From DATKUC01 sp964553615 (GTDB taxonomy: Bacteria; Spirochaetota; Spirochaetia; DSM-27196; DATKUC01), in the NCBI GenBank assembly GCA_964553615.1, contig CAZKMA010000006.1, positions 41,210 through 105,209 on the forward strand: a DNA stretch of 64,000 bases, written 5' to 3'. Below the pieces are notes generated by a model. The model did not search any database and was not told where the DNA came from. It worked only from the letters and a program-made list of their open reading frames with translations. Below are positions 33,515 through 41,586 of the stretch, in pieces (position 1 is the stretch's first letter; each line of letters opens with the position of its first letter). Made by a program: the position numbers and the translations under genes.

Positions 33515-35945
33515 ACACACTACGACTCGATCCGGTCTGAAGGATGCTTACACGAAGACAAACAGGGAACTCGGCATCGATGAGGTCCGATTTCAGATTA
33601 CCGCGGCGGAAATTGAAGCACTCGATTCGGTAAACGGGGATTTCCACATAATCGGCCAGCAGCGGGCGCTCCGAGCCCTCGAAATGGCAGTGGAAATGCG
33701 CGCCAGAGGATACAACGTCTTTGCCACCGGTCCGGCAGGGACCGGCAAACGCACCGCAATCATGCGTGTTCTGGAGAAGTTCACCAAGACGGCGGTATCG
33801 CTTTCCGACGTCGCGTACGTGAACAATTTCGGCCAGCCCGAATCGCCCCGCGTCCTCTATTTTCCACAGGGCAAAGCGCGGCTCTTTCGGCAGCGAATGC
33901 ACGAGTTCACCGAACGATTCCGCTCACAGGCAATCAGCCTGTTCGAGCACAACGGGTTCAAGGAACAGCAGGACCGCCTCATCCTGGAGGCGGAAGAGCG
34001 CGAGAACCGTTCTCTGAGCGAGTTTGAAACCCGCCTCTCGGGCGAAGGGTTTCGGATGGTCCAGGTGGACGATAGCCGACAACAGCGCACGGATATCGAG
34101 CCGCTCATTGAAGGAGAAGCCACTTCCTTCGGTGATCTGCAGAAACAGGTCACCCAGGGCGCAATTGCCGAAGATCACTGGACCTCGATTCGCGAGAAGT
34201 ACTATCGCCTCATGAATGAGATGAAGCAGATCTTCATGCAGATTGAAACCGATCGCCACCAGACCGAAGAACAACTCACCCAGTTGCGGGTACAGACCCT
34301 GAGGCCGGAAACAGAACGTGAAATTGCGCAGCTGAAGGCTGAGTTTCCGGGCGACCGAATCGCGAAGCATCTCGATGAGCTCGGAGAAGATCTGCTTTCA
34401 CAGCTCGCTTTGTTCATCGCCGATCAACCTGCAGCTGACGAGGAAGGCAACTCTCCGCAGGTACGTTACGGGGTCAACGTGATCGTGGACAACAGCCAAT
34501 CCACCTCTGCTCCGGTCATCTTCGAAAGTCATCCGGACTACGCGAAGCTCTTCGGTTCCCAGGAGCCGGTCGTCGACCCATCCGGAGAGGGGCGACTCTC
34601 GTTCATGAGTATCCGTGCCGGCTCTCTGCTCCACGCGTCCGGCGGTTTTCTGATCCTTCGCGCGGAAGACATCCTCGCCGAAGAGGAATCCTGGAACAGC
34701 CTGAAACGGGCTCTCCAGGATAGCTATACGGAAATCCGGAATCTCCCCGGACCGTTTCCGGTCCCGGCCGCGAGTCTGAAGCCGGAACCGGCAGAAATAG
34801 ACGTGAAGGTTATCATCATGGGCGGAGAGAATATCTATGACTTTCTCTACGACCGAGACGAAGAATTCCAGAAGCTGTTCAAGATTCCCGCAGAATTCGA
34901 CTCCGTAATGGACCGCAACGAGCGGTCAATGCGAGAGTACCTGAGCTTCATCCGCATGATTGCCCGGGATGAGAAGCTGCTTCCCTTCGGTTATGATGGG
35001 ATTGCTGCGGTTGTGGAATACGGCGCACGACTTTCGGAGTTCCGCAACAAATTGAGCACCCGTTTCTCAATGGTCGCGGATGTCATCCGCGAGGCAAGCT
35101 TCTGGGCGCAGAAGGCCGGGCAGACGGAGGTGAGCCGCGAGTCGGTTGCACAGACACTCGCCGAACGGACCTTCCTCTACAGCCTCCCCGAGGAGAAGAT
35201 CGACGAGCAGATCGAGAGCGGAGAGCTGCTCATATCGCTGCACGACTCCGCGGTCGGAAGAATAAACGGACTTGCCATCGTTGACCGCGGATACTACGCC
35301 TTCGCGCGTCCCATGCTCATTACCGCACGCGTTGCGCCGGGGAATGAAGGCATCATCAACATTGAACGAGAATCCGGGCTTTCAGGCGAGATCCACGACA
35401 AGGGTGTCTACATCCTCGAAGGATTTCTCCAGTCCACCTATGCGAAAGACTTCCCCCTCTCCATCCGGGCAAGCATCTGCTTCGAGCAATCCTACGTTGA
35501 AGTGGACGGAGACTCGGCATCGTCCACCGAGGTGTACGTGCTGCTTTCCGCAATTGCCGGCTTACCCCTGCGACAGGATATCGCGGTAACCGGATCCGTA
35601 AACCAGATGGGCCAGATCCAGCCGGTTGGCGGGATTAGCGAAAAAATCGAAGGTTTCTTCGCCGTGTGCGCACGTATGGGTCTGACTGGGACGCAGGGAG
35701 TCATTGTGCCTCGCCAGAATATTCCTAATCTCATTCTTTCGCGGGAAGTGGAAGATGCGGTGGCCAAAGGAACCTTCCACATCTCAATGGTGGAGACGAT
35801 CGATGAGGGGATGGAAAGCCTGACCGGCGTTGCCGCTGGAGTCCGAGACTCCCAGGGCAATTTTCCCGTCGGATCAATCAACTACCGCGTGGAAAAGCGG
35901 TTGAAAGAGATGGCGTATCAGATGAAGGACTTTGGCGGCAACTGA
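33504..35945 (+). CDS. LonB/LonH-like ATP-dependent protease
   Basis: An 813-residue AAA protease of the group represented by E. coli YcbZ. An N-terminal AAA part has I-I-G-Q-Q-R-A-L-R-A-L and Walker A G-P-A-G-T-G-K (about 74-80). It is interrupted by a long helical insertion (about 120-340), as in this group. The C-terminal Lon protease domain has S671 in D-G-D-S-A-S and K714 in G-I-S-E-K-I-E-G, the Ser-Lys dyad. It lacks the Lon N-domain. The start is ATG 33504; the frame extends further upstream but without a better start. It follows the permease remnant and is probably transcribed separately. Confidence 0.9.
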   Translation: MENRHTTTRSGLKDAYTKTNRELGIDEVRFQITAAEIEALDSVNGDFHIIGQQRALRALEMAVEMRARGYNVFATGPAGTGKRTAIMRVLEKFTKTAVSLSDVAYVNNFGQPESPRVLYFPQGKARLFRQRMHEFTERFRSQAISLFEHNGFKEQQDRLILEAEERENRSLSEFETRLSGEGFRMVQVDDSRQQRTDIEPLIEGEATSFGDLQKQVTQGAIAEDHWTSIREKYYRLMNEMKQIFMQIETDRHQTEEQLTQLRVQTLRPETEREIAQLKAEFPGDRIAKHLDELGEDLLSQLALFIADQPAADEEGNSPQVRYGVNVIVDNSQSTSAPVIFESHPDYAKLFGSQEPVVDPSGEGRLSFMSIRAGSLLHASGGFLILRAEDILAEEESWNSLKRALQDSYTEIRNLPGPFPVPAASLKPEPAEIDVKVIIMGGENIYDFLYDRDEEFQKLFKIPAEFDSVMDRNERSMREYLSFIRMIARDEKLLPFGYDGIAAVVEYGARLSEFRNKLSTRFSMVADVIREASFWAQKAGQTEVSRESVAQTLAERTFLYSLPEEKIDEQIESGELLISLHDSAVGRINGLAIVDRGYYAFARPMLITARVAPGNEGIINIERESGLSGEIHDKGVYILEGFLQSTYAKDFPLSIRASICFEQSYVEVDGDSASSTEVYVLLSAIAGLPLRQDIAVTGSVNQMGQIQPVGGISEKIEGFFAVCARMGLTGTQGVIVPRQNIPNLILSREVEDAVAKGTFHISMVETIDEGMESLTGVAAGVRDSQGNFPVGSINYRVEKRLKEMAYQMKDFGGN

Positions 35946-35999
35946 TGGGTGGACATGAGGTTCAACGTGTCCGGTAATAGACAGACCGGGTTACGGTCC

Positions 36000-36027
36000 T
36001 TGACATCTCGTCGGCCCGAATTATACT
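36000..36027 (+). promoter_or_regulatory. Promoter of the GHKL-HDOD gene
   Basis: A perfect TTGACA (36000-36005), 16 bases, TATACT (36022-36027). The leader is about 37 bases and contains AAGAGGA before the ATG at 36071. Confidence 0.8.
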
Positions 36028-36070
36028 TTCTATTGGTATATCTAAGCTCTCCAAGAGGACGGTCCAACGC

Positions 36071-37561
36071 ATGCCGAAACAGGTAGATGCTCAGAAGGTG
36101 CTACAGGCTGCTCGAAGCGGTGTCCCGCTGAGTGTAAAAACCTATACGCTTCCTCACGAAACCGAGATGTATCTTGAGGAAATACTGGGCATCTTCCTGC
36201 GCGAAATGGGACAGGACAAGCTGAAGGATCCCCTGGCGTACTGTCTTCGTGAGCTGGCGGTAAACGCGAAGAAGGCAAACACAAAGCGCGTCTATTTCAC
36301 GGAAAAGAGTCTGGATATCCTGAACGACCTCCATTACGCGGAAGGCATGAAGGCTTTCAAGCAGGACACGCTGAACAACATCGATCACTACCTGGAAAAA
36401 CAGAAGAACGCGGGACTCTACATAAAGATCGAGTTCCACAACACCGGCCCCATTCTGAACCTCGCAGTGCGCAATAACGCGGAAATTACCAAACGTGAAC
36501 AGATCCGCGTCTTTGATCGTATTGCCCGTTCCCGTGCATTCGACTCGCTGGAAGAGGCGCTCACGACCGTGCTGGACGATTCCGAAGGCGCAGGCCTCGG
36601 CATCGTCATCCTCATTCTCATGCTCAAGAAGATAGGCCTCGACGAAGACGCATTCGACATCGACGTGAACGAGGGCGAAACCATTGCGCGCGTTTCCATA
36701 CCGATGTCCGAGGTCAAAGCAGACAACCTGAAGGCCATATCCGAAGCCATTGTCCGGGAAGTTGAAGGATTGCCCCGATTCCCTGAAAACATCATGAACC
36801 TCCAGAAGCTGATCAGCGATCCGGAAACTGAAATCAACGAGATTGCTCGAACCGTCAGCACTGATCCATCACTGACCGCGGACCTGCTGAAGGTCGTCAA
36901 CTCCGCGGCGTTCATGCTCCCGAAAAAGGTCGACAACATCGTCGAGGCGGTCAAACTTGTCGGGATGCGCGGCCTCCGCACACTCTTGTACTCTTACGGC
37001 ACTCAGAAGATCCTCGGAAACGAGAAAGCGGAAACGAAATCGCTGTGGAAACACTCCTATCGCGCGGCGTTCTATGCGTACAATCTTGCAAAGAACATCA
37101 CGCGCAAGAAGGAGATCCTCGACGATGTGTACGTAGGCGGCATCCTCCACGACATGGGAAAGATCGTCTTCTCATCGGTCCATCCGGACCTGATTGCGAA
37201 GATAGACAGCTACTGCCGCGACAAGAGCATACCCCCCCAGCTGTTCGAAGATCTTTCAAGTGGCGTAAATCATGCGGAAATAGGGGCAATGATAGCCCAG
37301 AAGTGGAACTTTCCGGACGCACTGGTGGAAGCAATCAAATACCATCACGATCCGCACAACTGTTCCCGCATGTACCAGGATGTTGTCTTCACCGTTTACC
37401 TCGCGAACGCGCTGTGTGGATACCAGGACAAGTGGCTCGGTTATCCGCAGATCGATACCAAGATACTGCGGGAGTTTGGCATCCAGTCTTCAGACCAGTT
37501 CCGGAACGTCAGTGCGCGCCTGCACGCCGCATTTGAAAAAGAAGCGACCGCCGGCTTCTGA
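36071..37561 (+). CDS. GHKL-like ATPase domain fused to HDOD domain
   Basis: A 496-residue cytoplasmic regulator. Residues about 30-220 resemble a histidine-kinase ATPase (GHKL) fold: an N-box C-L-R-E-L-A-V-N-A-K-K-A-N (about 57-69) and a G-box D-S-E-G-A-G-L-G-I-V. No phospho-acceptor His domain is present. Residues about 230-440 are an HDOD domain (L-P-R-F-P-E-N-I-M-N-L-Q-K-L, then D-P-S-L-T-A-D-L-L-K-V-V-N-S-A-A-F) and retain an HD pair in G-I-L-H-D-M-G-K. HDOD proteins often act in signalling, motility or biofilm control. The gene has its own strong promoter and no obvious partner. Confidence 0.82.
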   Translation: MPKQVDAQKVLQAARSGVPLSVKTYTLPHETEMYLEEILGIFLREMGQDKLKDPLAYCLRELAVNAKKANTKRVYFTEKSLDILNDLHYAEGMKAFKQDTLNNIDHYLEKQKNAGLYIKIEFHNTGPILNLAVRNNAEITKREQIRVFDRIARSRAFDSLEEALTTVLDDSEGAGLGIVILILMLKKIGLDEDAFDIDVNEGETIARVSIPMSEVKADNLKAISEAIVREVEGLPRFPENIMNLQKLISDPETEINEIARTVSTDPSLTADLLKVVNSAAFMLPKKVDNIVEAVKLVGMRGLRTLLYSYGTQKILGNEKAETKSLWKHSYRAAFYAYNLAKNITRKKEILDDVYVGGILHDMGKIVFSSVHPDLIAKIDSYCRDKSIPPQLFEDLSSGVNHAEIGAMIAQKWNFPDALVEAIKYHHDPHNCSRMYQDVVFTVYLANALCGYQDKWLGYPQIDTKILREFGIQSSDQFRNVSARLHAAFEKEATAGF

Positions 37562-37572
37562 AAAGCAATGTC

Positions 37573-37601
37573 TTGACGTAATCCTCACAGTATAGTATAT
37601 T
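37573..37601 (+). promoter_or_regulatory. Promoter of glutaredoxin-osmC operon
   Basis: TTGACG (37573-37578), 17 bases, TATATT (37596-37601), then an AT-rich start region. The leader is about 22 bases and contains GGAGG before the ATG at 37630. Confidence 0.75.
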
Positions 37602-37629
37602 CTCTATATAGAATTTATCTGGAGGAAAC

Positions 37630-37863
37630 ATGGCTGTCAATATCTACACCACACCAACATGCACATATTGCAGAAAAGCAAAGGACTATTTTCGGCAGAA
37701 TCGGGTGCCTTTCACCGAGTACGACGTTTCTCGCGACGTCCGGAAGGCAGATGAAATGATGAGGAAGTCCGGTCAGATGGGTGTCCCGGTCATTGATGTG
37801 AACGGTCGGGTTATTGTCGGATTCAATCTTCCCGAAATTGAACGGGCACTCCATAGACAATAA
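37630..37863 (+). CDS. Glutaredoxin-family protein
   Basis: A 77-residue thioredoxin-fold redox protein. The active site is C11-T-Y-C14 after I-Y-T-T-P-T, and the cis-Pro loop is G-V-P-V-I-D. It is shorter than classical Grx1 and resembles the NrdH/Uxx-star small glutaredoxins. It is co-transcribed with an OsmC-type peroxidase (15-base gap), suggesting the two form a thiol-based peroxide defence unit with the small redoxin reducing OsmC. That partnership is inferred. Confidence 0.9.
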   Translation: MAVNIYTTPTCTYCRKAKDYFRQNRVPFTEYDVSRDVRKADEMMRKSGQMGVPVIDVNGRVIVGFNLPEIERALHRQ

Positions 37864-37878
37864 CAGAAGGCGGTATCC

Positions 37879-38292
37879 ATGGCATACGTTACCCGCGCGG
37901 AACTGAAAAAAGACATGGCGTTCGACGTGGAACTCCACGGTCACACACTGAAGGTGGATGCAGATCCGACCTTCGGTGGGTCGGACTACGGCCCGCGGCC
38001 GAAGGCCCTCATGCTGTCCGCCCTCGCCGGGTGTACCGGCATGGACGTCGTCTCCATCCTCGGAAAGATGAAAATGCCTTATGACAGTTTTGCAGTCGAG
38101 GTGGACGCCGACACCGCCGAAGAGCATCCCAAGGTCTACACCCGAGTCCTGATTCGCTACCTATTCACCGGAAATGAGGTGGATCGGACAAAGATTGAAA
38201 AAGCTGTACAACTTTCGATAGAAAAGTACTGTGGCGTGGCGGCAACGCTTCAACACACGGCAAAGATCGACTACGAAATCATCACCAAATAA
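37879..38292 (+). CDS. OsmC/YhfA-family peroxidase-like protein
   Basis: A 137-residue OsmC-fold protein. The two redox cysteines are C52 in A-L-A-G-C-T-G-M-D and C118 in K-Y-C-G-V-A, the arrangement used to reduce organic hydroperoxides. The start lacks the extra N-terminal strand of Ohr proteins, fitting the YhfA-like subgroup. AGAAGGCGG precedes the ATG. A strong terminator follows. The gene converges with the RNA methyltransferase. Confidence 0.9.
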   Translation: MAYVTRAELKKDMAFDVELHGHTLKVDADPTFGGSDYGPRPKALMLSALAGCTGMDVVSILGKMKMPYDSFAVEVDADTAEEHPKVYTRVLIRYLFTGNEVDRTKIEKAVQLSIEKYCGVAATLQHTAKIDYEIITK

Positions 38293-38323
38293 CGATCATA
38301 CCAGGATACATCACACCGCCGTT

Positions 38324-39154
38324 TCAGCAACCGCCGACGGCGGTTTTTTTACGGGCAGTCCAAACAGAAAGGAGTATGCCAACGGCAACCCCGACATTCA
38401 GGGATGCCTTCGGACCCCAGAGCGGTATCGAAACCCTGCCCGAGCTCCGGTCGGCCAGATCAAGCGCCGCCGGGCTGACACCAAGCTCCTCTGAGCCGAC
38501 AATGACTACTCCGTTATCCGGGAAAGGAAACACTTCAATCGGGGTGCCTCCCTGCTCGAGAGCAACAATGGGAACTCCGAGCGTAGAAAGTACATCCAAT
38601 GGCATGGTATCCAGGGCTATCAGACGGGTAGCGCCCATTGCGCTTCGCAGCGCGCGCGGGTGTGTGGCAGGAGCGGTTTCAGGACTCATCACAACCCGTT
38701 CGGCGCCGAACGCCGCGGCGGTTCTGATAATTGAACCAACGTTGAACGGGGACCGGAGATCTTCGAGATAGAGAGAAATCGGGAACCGCGCCGCAGACTC
38801 CTCCGAGGAACCCGAATCCTGCGGAGCAAGGAGGTCCCATTCCGCAGGTTCGTCCCCCGTCACGCTGAGAAGGGCATGGCGTAGTCCGTTCAACGCCCGC
38901 AGAAGCGGGAGATCCCCCGCATCGCCCCCATTCTCGCCTCCGGACAACTTCTCGACCAGCACTGCGGCGTCGTGGACCCGAGTCGAAAGATCCGGTTCCG
39001 CCAGCACAAGTGCCGCCAGAGCACGCAGGAACTCCGCGCCGGGCTCTACATTTCCGGACGCGGAATACGTTCGCTCCACCTCAGCAAGAATACGAACCAC
39101 CTTTCGCGTGCGGGTACCGGGACGCAAACGTGCCAGTTTTCGAATGGTAATCAT
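38324..39154 (-). CDS. TrmH/SpoU-family RNA 2'-O-methyltransferase
   Basis: A 276-residue SPOUT methyltransferase. The C-terminal half carries the three SpoU motifs: L-E-D-L-R-S-P-F-N-V-G-S-I-I-R-T, G-S-E-E-L-G-V-S, and I-P-L-W-G-P-K-A-S-L-N-V-G-V-A. The N-terminal 120 residues are helical and unlike the RlmB substrate-binding domain, so the target RNA is unknown. The final codons (R-K-K-T-A-V-G-G-C) are antisense to the osmC terminator. It lies 24 bases after the iron-ADH-like gene and is probably its operon partner. No ribosome site is seen. Confidence 0.87.
   Translation of the reverse strand: MITIRKLARLRPGTRTRKVVRILAEVERTYSASGNVEPGAEFLRALAALVLAEPDLSTRVHDAAVLVEKLSGGENGGDAGDLPLLRALNGLRHALLSVTGDEPAEWDLLAPQDSGSSEESAARFPISLYLEDLRSPFNVGSIIRTAAAFGAERVVMSPETAPATHPRALRSAMGATRLIALDTMPLDVLSTLGVPIVALEQGGTPIEVFPFPDNGVVIVGSEELGVSPAALDLADRSSGRVSIPLWGPKASLNVGVAVGILLSVWTARKKTAVGGC
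38329..38350 (+). terminator. osmC terminator, inside trmH-like coding sequence
   Basis: AACCGCC-gac-GGCGGTT followed by seven T (38344-38350). On the opposite strand the same bases encode the last residues of the methyltransferase. Confidence 0.88.
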
Positions 39155-39178
39155 GAAGGGCAGATATCGTGTGGTGAG

Positions 39179-40402
39179 TTAGAACGCCTGCTTGATGAGA
39201 TCAAAGATCTCCTCCGCAGAAAAGGGAACAGGACTCGTCGCCGACATATCCATGACCGCGGCAATCTCCGCGACGTCATTCATCTCATCCAGGGGAAGGT
39301 CGAAATCACGCAGACGGTTCGGGAGATCCAGAACACCTATGAGCCGGCGAATCGCCGAAGATATACGGGAAGCAAGTTGTGAAGGAGACAACTCCTTCAC
39401 GCTCACCGCAACGGTACCGAGAGACTCTCCGCCGCGACGGGAGGCGACACGCAGATCCTCATCATCCAGGGACTCACCGAGCGCACGTGCGAGCCGTGCA
39501 AGCTTCTCCGGACGAACTGAGGCGATGTTGTCGACAATATGTGGCAAAAGAACTGTAGAAACCCACGATTTCGGTATGTCAAACCGTGAATTCAACGCGT
39601 ATGCTACCGCGCCGCCAACACCCTGGCTGCTCATCGAAAGCCCAATGGCAGCGAGCAACCCCGCCTCCGCGGCACGGGTCCGGGCGCGCTCGTTTCCAGT
39701 CGGACGGCACGCTTCAACCACGTTGGAGGAAAGCATTTCAATTGCCTGGAGCAGAGTGGCATCCGAAAGAAAGGACGCCCGCGGGGAAAGGTACCCCTCT
39801 ATCGAGGCAAGCAGGGAATCCATCATAACCGCCCCGGTGTATCGGGGAGAAAGCGTCAACGATATGCGGGGGTCAATGACGATGAGCTTCGCGATATCCG
39901 CGGGAACGCGGATAACCTGGGGAGATTTCGTCTCGTTATCCGTAATAATTACGAAGTCTTTCAGCATGAAATGGTTGCGACAGGAGCTGGGAACCTCGAT
40001 GTAGGGAAGACAACGCTCACCCGGGCGCAATCCGCCACTTTGAAGGATATCCTCGAGCCCGAGTCGATTGGGTACCGCCATGCTCGCGAGCCGTGCTGCG
40101 GTGAGCACCTTCATCCCGCCCATCCCGATGATCATCTGTATCTGACTCGAGCGGGCAAGCGAGATGATTTCGTTGAGGGATTCACTACCCCCGCCAGGAG
40201 TCACATCGTCGTAGACAATACAGTGGATGCCGCGCCGTTCGAGCAGATCCTGAAGCCGGGGAACATATTTCGCCTCGCGTAGGGCCGATTCAGTGAGAAT
40301 GAGCGCGCGCGATCCATATTCCGAGACCGCGCTGGAAACACGCGTCAGCGCATCAGCGCCGAAAATTATCGTTGCAGGAATTCGCAGAATCAGTTCATCC
40401 AT
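39179..40402 (-). CDS. Iron-ADH family homologue lacking metal ligands
   Basis: A 407-residue protein with the fold pattern of group III (iron-containing) alcohol dehydrogenases: I-I-F-G-A-D-A-L near the start, D-P-R-I-S-L-T-L-S-P, M-D-S-L-L-A-S-I-E-G-Y-L-S, and D-I-P-K-S-W-V-S-T-V-L-L-P-H. Of the four metal ligands only D195 is kept; the three histidines are replaced by A199, Y268 and K278. The NAD-binding G-G-G-S-x-x-D is also altered (G-M-G-G-M-K-V). It is therefore probably not an alcohol dehydrogenase and may be a binding or regulatory protein. The start is ATG 40402 after AAGG. It lies behind the flgM terminator. Confidence 0.8.
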   Translation of the reverse strand: MDELILRIPATIIFGADALTRVSSAVSEYGSRALILTESALREAKYVPRLQDLLERRGIHCIVYDDVTPGGGSESLNEIISLARSSQIQMIIGMGGMKVLTAARLASMAVPNRLGLEDILQSGGLRPGERCLPYIEVPSSCRNHFMLKDFVIITDNETKSPQVIRVPADIAKLIVIDPRISLTLSPRYTGAVMMDSLLASIEGYLSPRASFLSDATLLQAIEMLSSNVVEACRPTGNERARTRAAEAGLLAAIGLSMSSQGVGGAVAYALNSRFDIPKSWVSTVLLPHIVDNIASVRPEKLARLARALGESLDDEDLRVASRRGGESLGTVAVSVKELSPSQLASRISSAIRRLIGVLDLPNRLRDFDLPLDEMNDVAEIAAVMDMSATSPVPFSAEEIFDLIKQAF

Positions 40403-40425
40403 ACGCCTTACCGCGGAATCAGAGC

Positions 40426-40458
40426 AAAAAAAAGGCAGAGAACGCCTCTTTCTCTGCC
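40426..40458 (-). terminator. Intrinsic terminator of flgM
   Basis: Read on the minus strand, GGCAGAGA and TCTCTGCC form a perfect 8-bp stem with a 9-base loop, followed by eight T (40433-40426). It separates flgM from the iron-ADH-like gene. Confidence 0.87.
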
Positions 40459-40495
40459 TTCTTCCGCCCCTTCTCATCCGGCTGATCACAGAGGT

Positions 40496-40780
40496 TTAAA
40501 TGTCAAACAACTCCATTATTCTATCCGCTACGCCGGAAACAACTTTATCGTTTATATAATTCGGGTCCTCGAGTTTCTTCTTCACTTCGGCAACACGGTC
40601 CATCCGGACATCCGGAGTCTGGCGAACCTTCTCCGTAGCATTCAACAATTCGGCCTTGACGCGTGCCTCCGTCGAGAAGGCAATAGTGTCCTTGCCGCCG
40701 GCTGGAACCTGGCGTTGGTTCTTCTCCGGTTTGTTGTACTTGGAGACTGGATCTATGGGTCCAAGTCTGTCGATCGTCAT
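40496..40780 (-). CDS. flgM: Anti-sigma-28 factor FlgM
   Basis: A 94-residue FlgM-like protein, which binds and holds the flagellar sigma factor FliA until the hook is complete. The N-terminus (M-T-I-D-R-L-G-P-I-D-P-V) is followed by a disordered linker and the conserved C-terminal helices (T-P-D-V-R-M-D-R-V-A-E-V-K-K-K-L, P-N-Y-I-N-D-K, A-D-R-I-M-E-L-F-D). AAGGAAGG precedes the ATG. A FliA-type promoter upstream and a terminator downstream make it a self-contained unit, fitting the known autoregulatory loop. It implies the organism is flagellated. Confidence 0.9.
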   Translation of the reverse strand: MTIDRLGPIDPVSKYNKPEKNQRQVPAGGKDTIAFSTEARVKAELLNATEKVRQTPDVRMDRVAEVKKKLEDPNYINDKVVSGVADRIMELFDI

Positions 40781-40805
40781 TACCGAGCCTTCCTTTCATT
40801 TAGAA

Positions 40806-40832
40806 GTATCGACATAACCCCTTTTTATATTA
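40806..40832 (-). promoter_or_regulatory. Sigma-28 (FliA)-type promoter of flgM
   Basis: On the minus strand TAAT (40832-40829), 15 bases, GTCGATAC (40813-40806). Consensus is TAAA-N15-GCCGATAA: 3 of 4 and 6 of 8 match with exact spacing. No sigma70-like pair was found here. Confidence 0.6.
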
Positions 40833-40851
40833 ACAGCTTTCAGTGGCTACG

Positions 40852-41523
40852 TCATCCCCCGGCAACAAGAATGGCAAACTCACCTCGTTGCTGGGCCCGC
40901 GAGGAGAATGCTGCGGACACGGCAGCCGCGGTATCCTCCAGATACTCCTCGTGAATCTTCGTCATCTCTCGCCCCACCAGTACGCGCCGCTCGGGTGCCT
41001 GGGAGGCAAGCTCTTCAAGGAGCTTCACTATGCGGAACGGGCTCTCGTACAGCACGAAGGCAAGATTCATGTCCAGCAGCTCAGCCAGACGCGTTCTCCG
41101 TCTTCCCGCCTTCGGCGACAGGAATCCTTCGAATAGTACACCCTTTCCCGACATCCCGCCAACGCTCATGAGGGCGGTAAGTGCAGAAGGACCCGGCACC
41201 GGTATAGCCGTGTGCCCCGCCAGGCGCACGCGACGAACAAGCACAGCTCCTGGATCACTGATCCCGGGAGTACCGGCATCGCTGATATAGGCCAGCGTTT
41301 TTCCGGCGTCCAGCTCACTCACGACCCTTTCAGCCGTTCGCTCTTCATTGTAACCGTGGCAGCTCAGCAGTTGTTTGCGAATCTCAAATCGGTTGAGGAG
41401 CCTCAGGCTATGACGCGTATCCTCGCATACTATTATATCGGAACTCTTCAAGACTTCAAGAGCTCTTAAAGTAATATCTCCGAGATTTCCGATAGGCGTA
41501 CCGACGACATAGAGGATTCCCAT
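40852..41523 (-). CDS. rsmI: 16S rRNA 2'-O-ribose methyltransferase RsmI
   Basis: A 223-residue tetrapyrrole-methylase-fold enzyme that methylates C1402 of 16S rRNA. Diagnostic motifs are V-G-T-P-I-G-N-L-G-D-I-T at the start, C-E-D-T-R, S-D-A-G-T-P-G-I-S-D-P-G, and P-G-P-S-A-L-T-A-L. It is shorter than many RsmI proteins (about 285) because the small C-terminal domain is absent. The ATG has no ribosome site; TATGAT ends 6 bases before it, suggesting another leaderless start, though no good -35 was found. Confidence 0.93.
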   Translation of the reverse strand: MGILYVVGTPIGNLGDITLRALEVLKSSDIIVCEDTRHSLRLLNRFEIRKQLLSCHGYNEERTAERVVSELDAGKTLAYISDAGTPGISDPGAVLVRRVRLAGHTAIPVPGPSALTALMSVGGMSGKGVLFEGFLSPKAGRRRTRLAELLDMNLAFVLYESPFRIVKLLEELASQAPERRVLVGREMTKIHEEYLEDTAAAVSAAFSSRAQQRGEFAILVAGG

Positions 41524-41586
41524 AGACCCATCATAGCAGAATTGGCACCACGGAGAAGAGGCCTGCCCTCATGAAGTATAACGGAG

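Noticed and set aside
37630..37863. Calling the small redoxin NrdH
   Set aside because: There is no ribonucleotide reductase gene nearby, and the active site C-T-Y-C does not decide between NrdH and other short glutaredoxins.
41524..41586. Possible 6S, SRP or RNase P RNA next to rsmI
   Set aside because: None of the conserved core sequences of these RNAs is present here or in the following structured segment.
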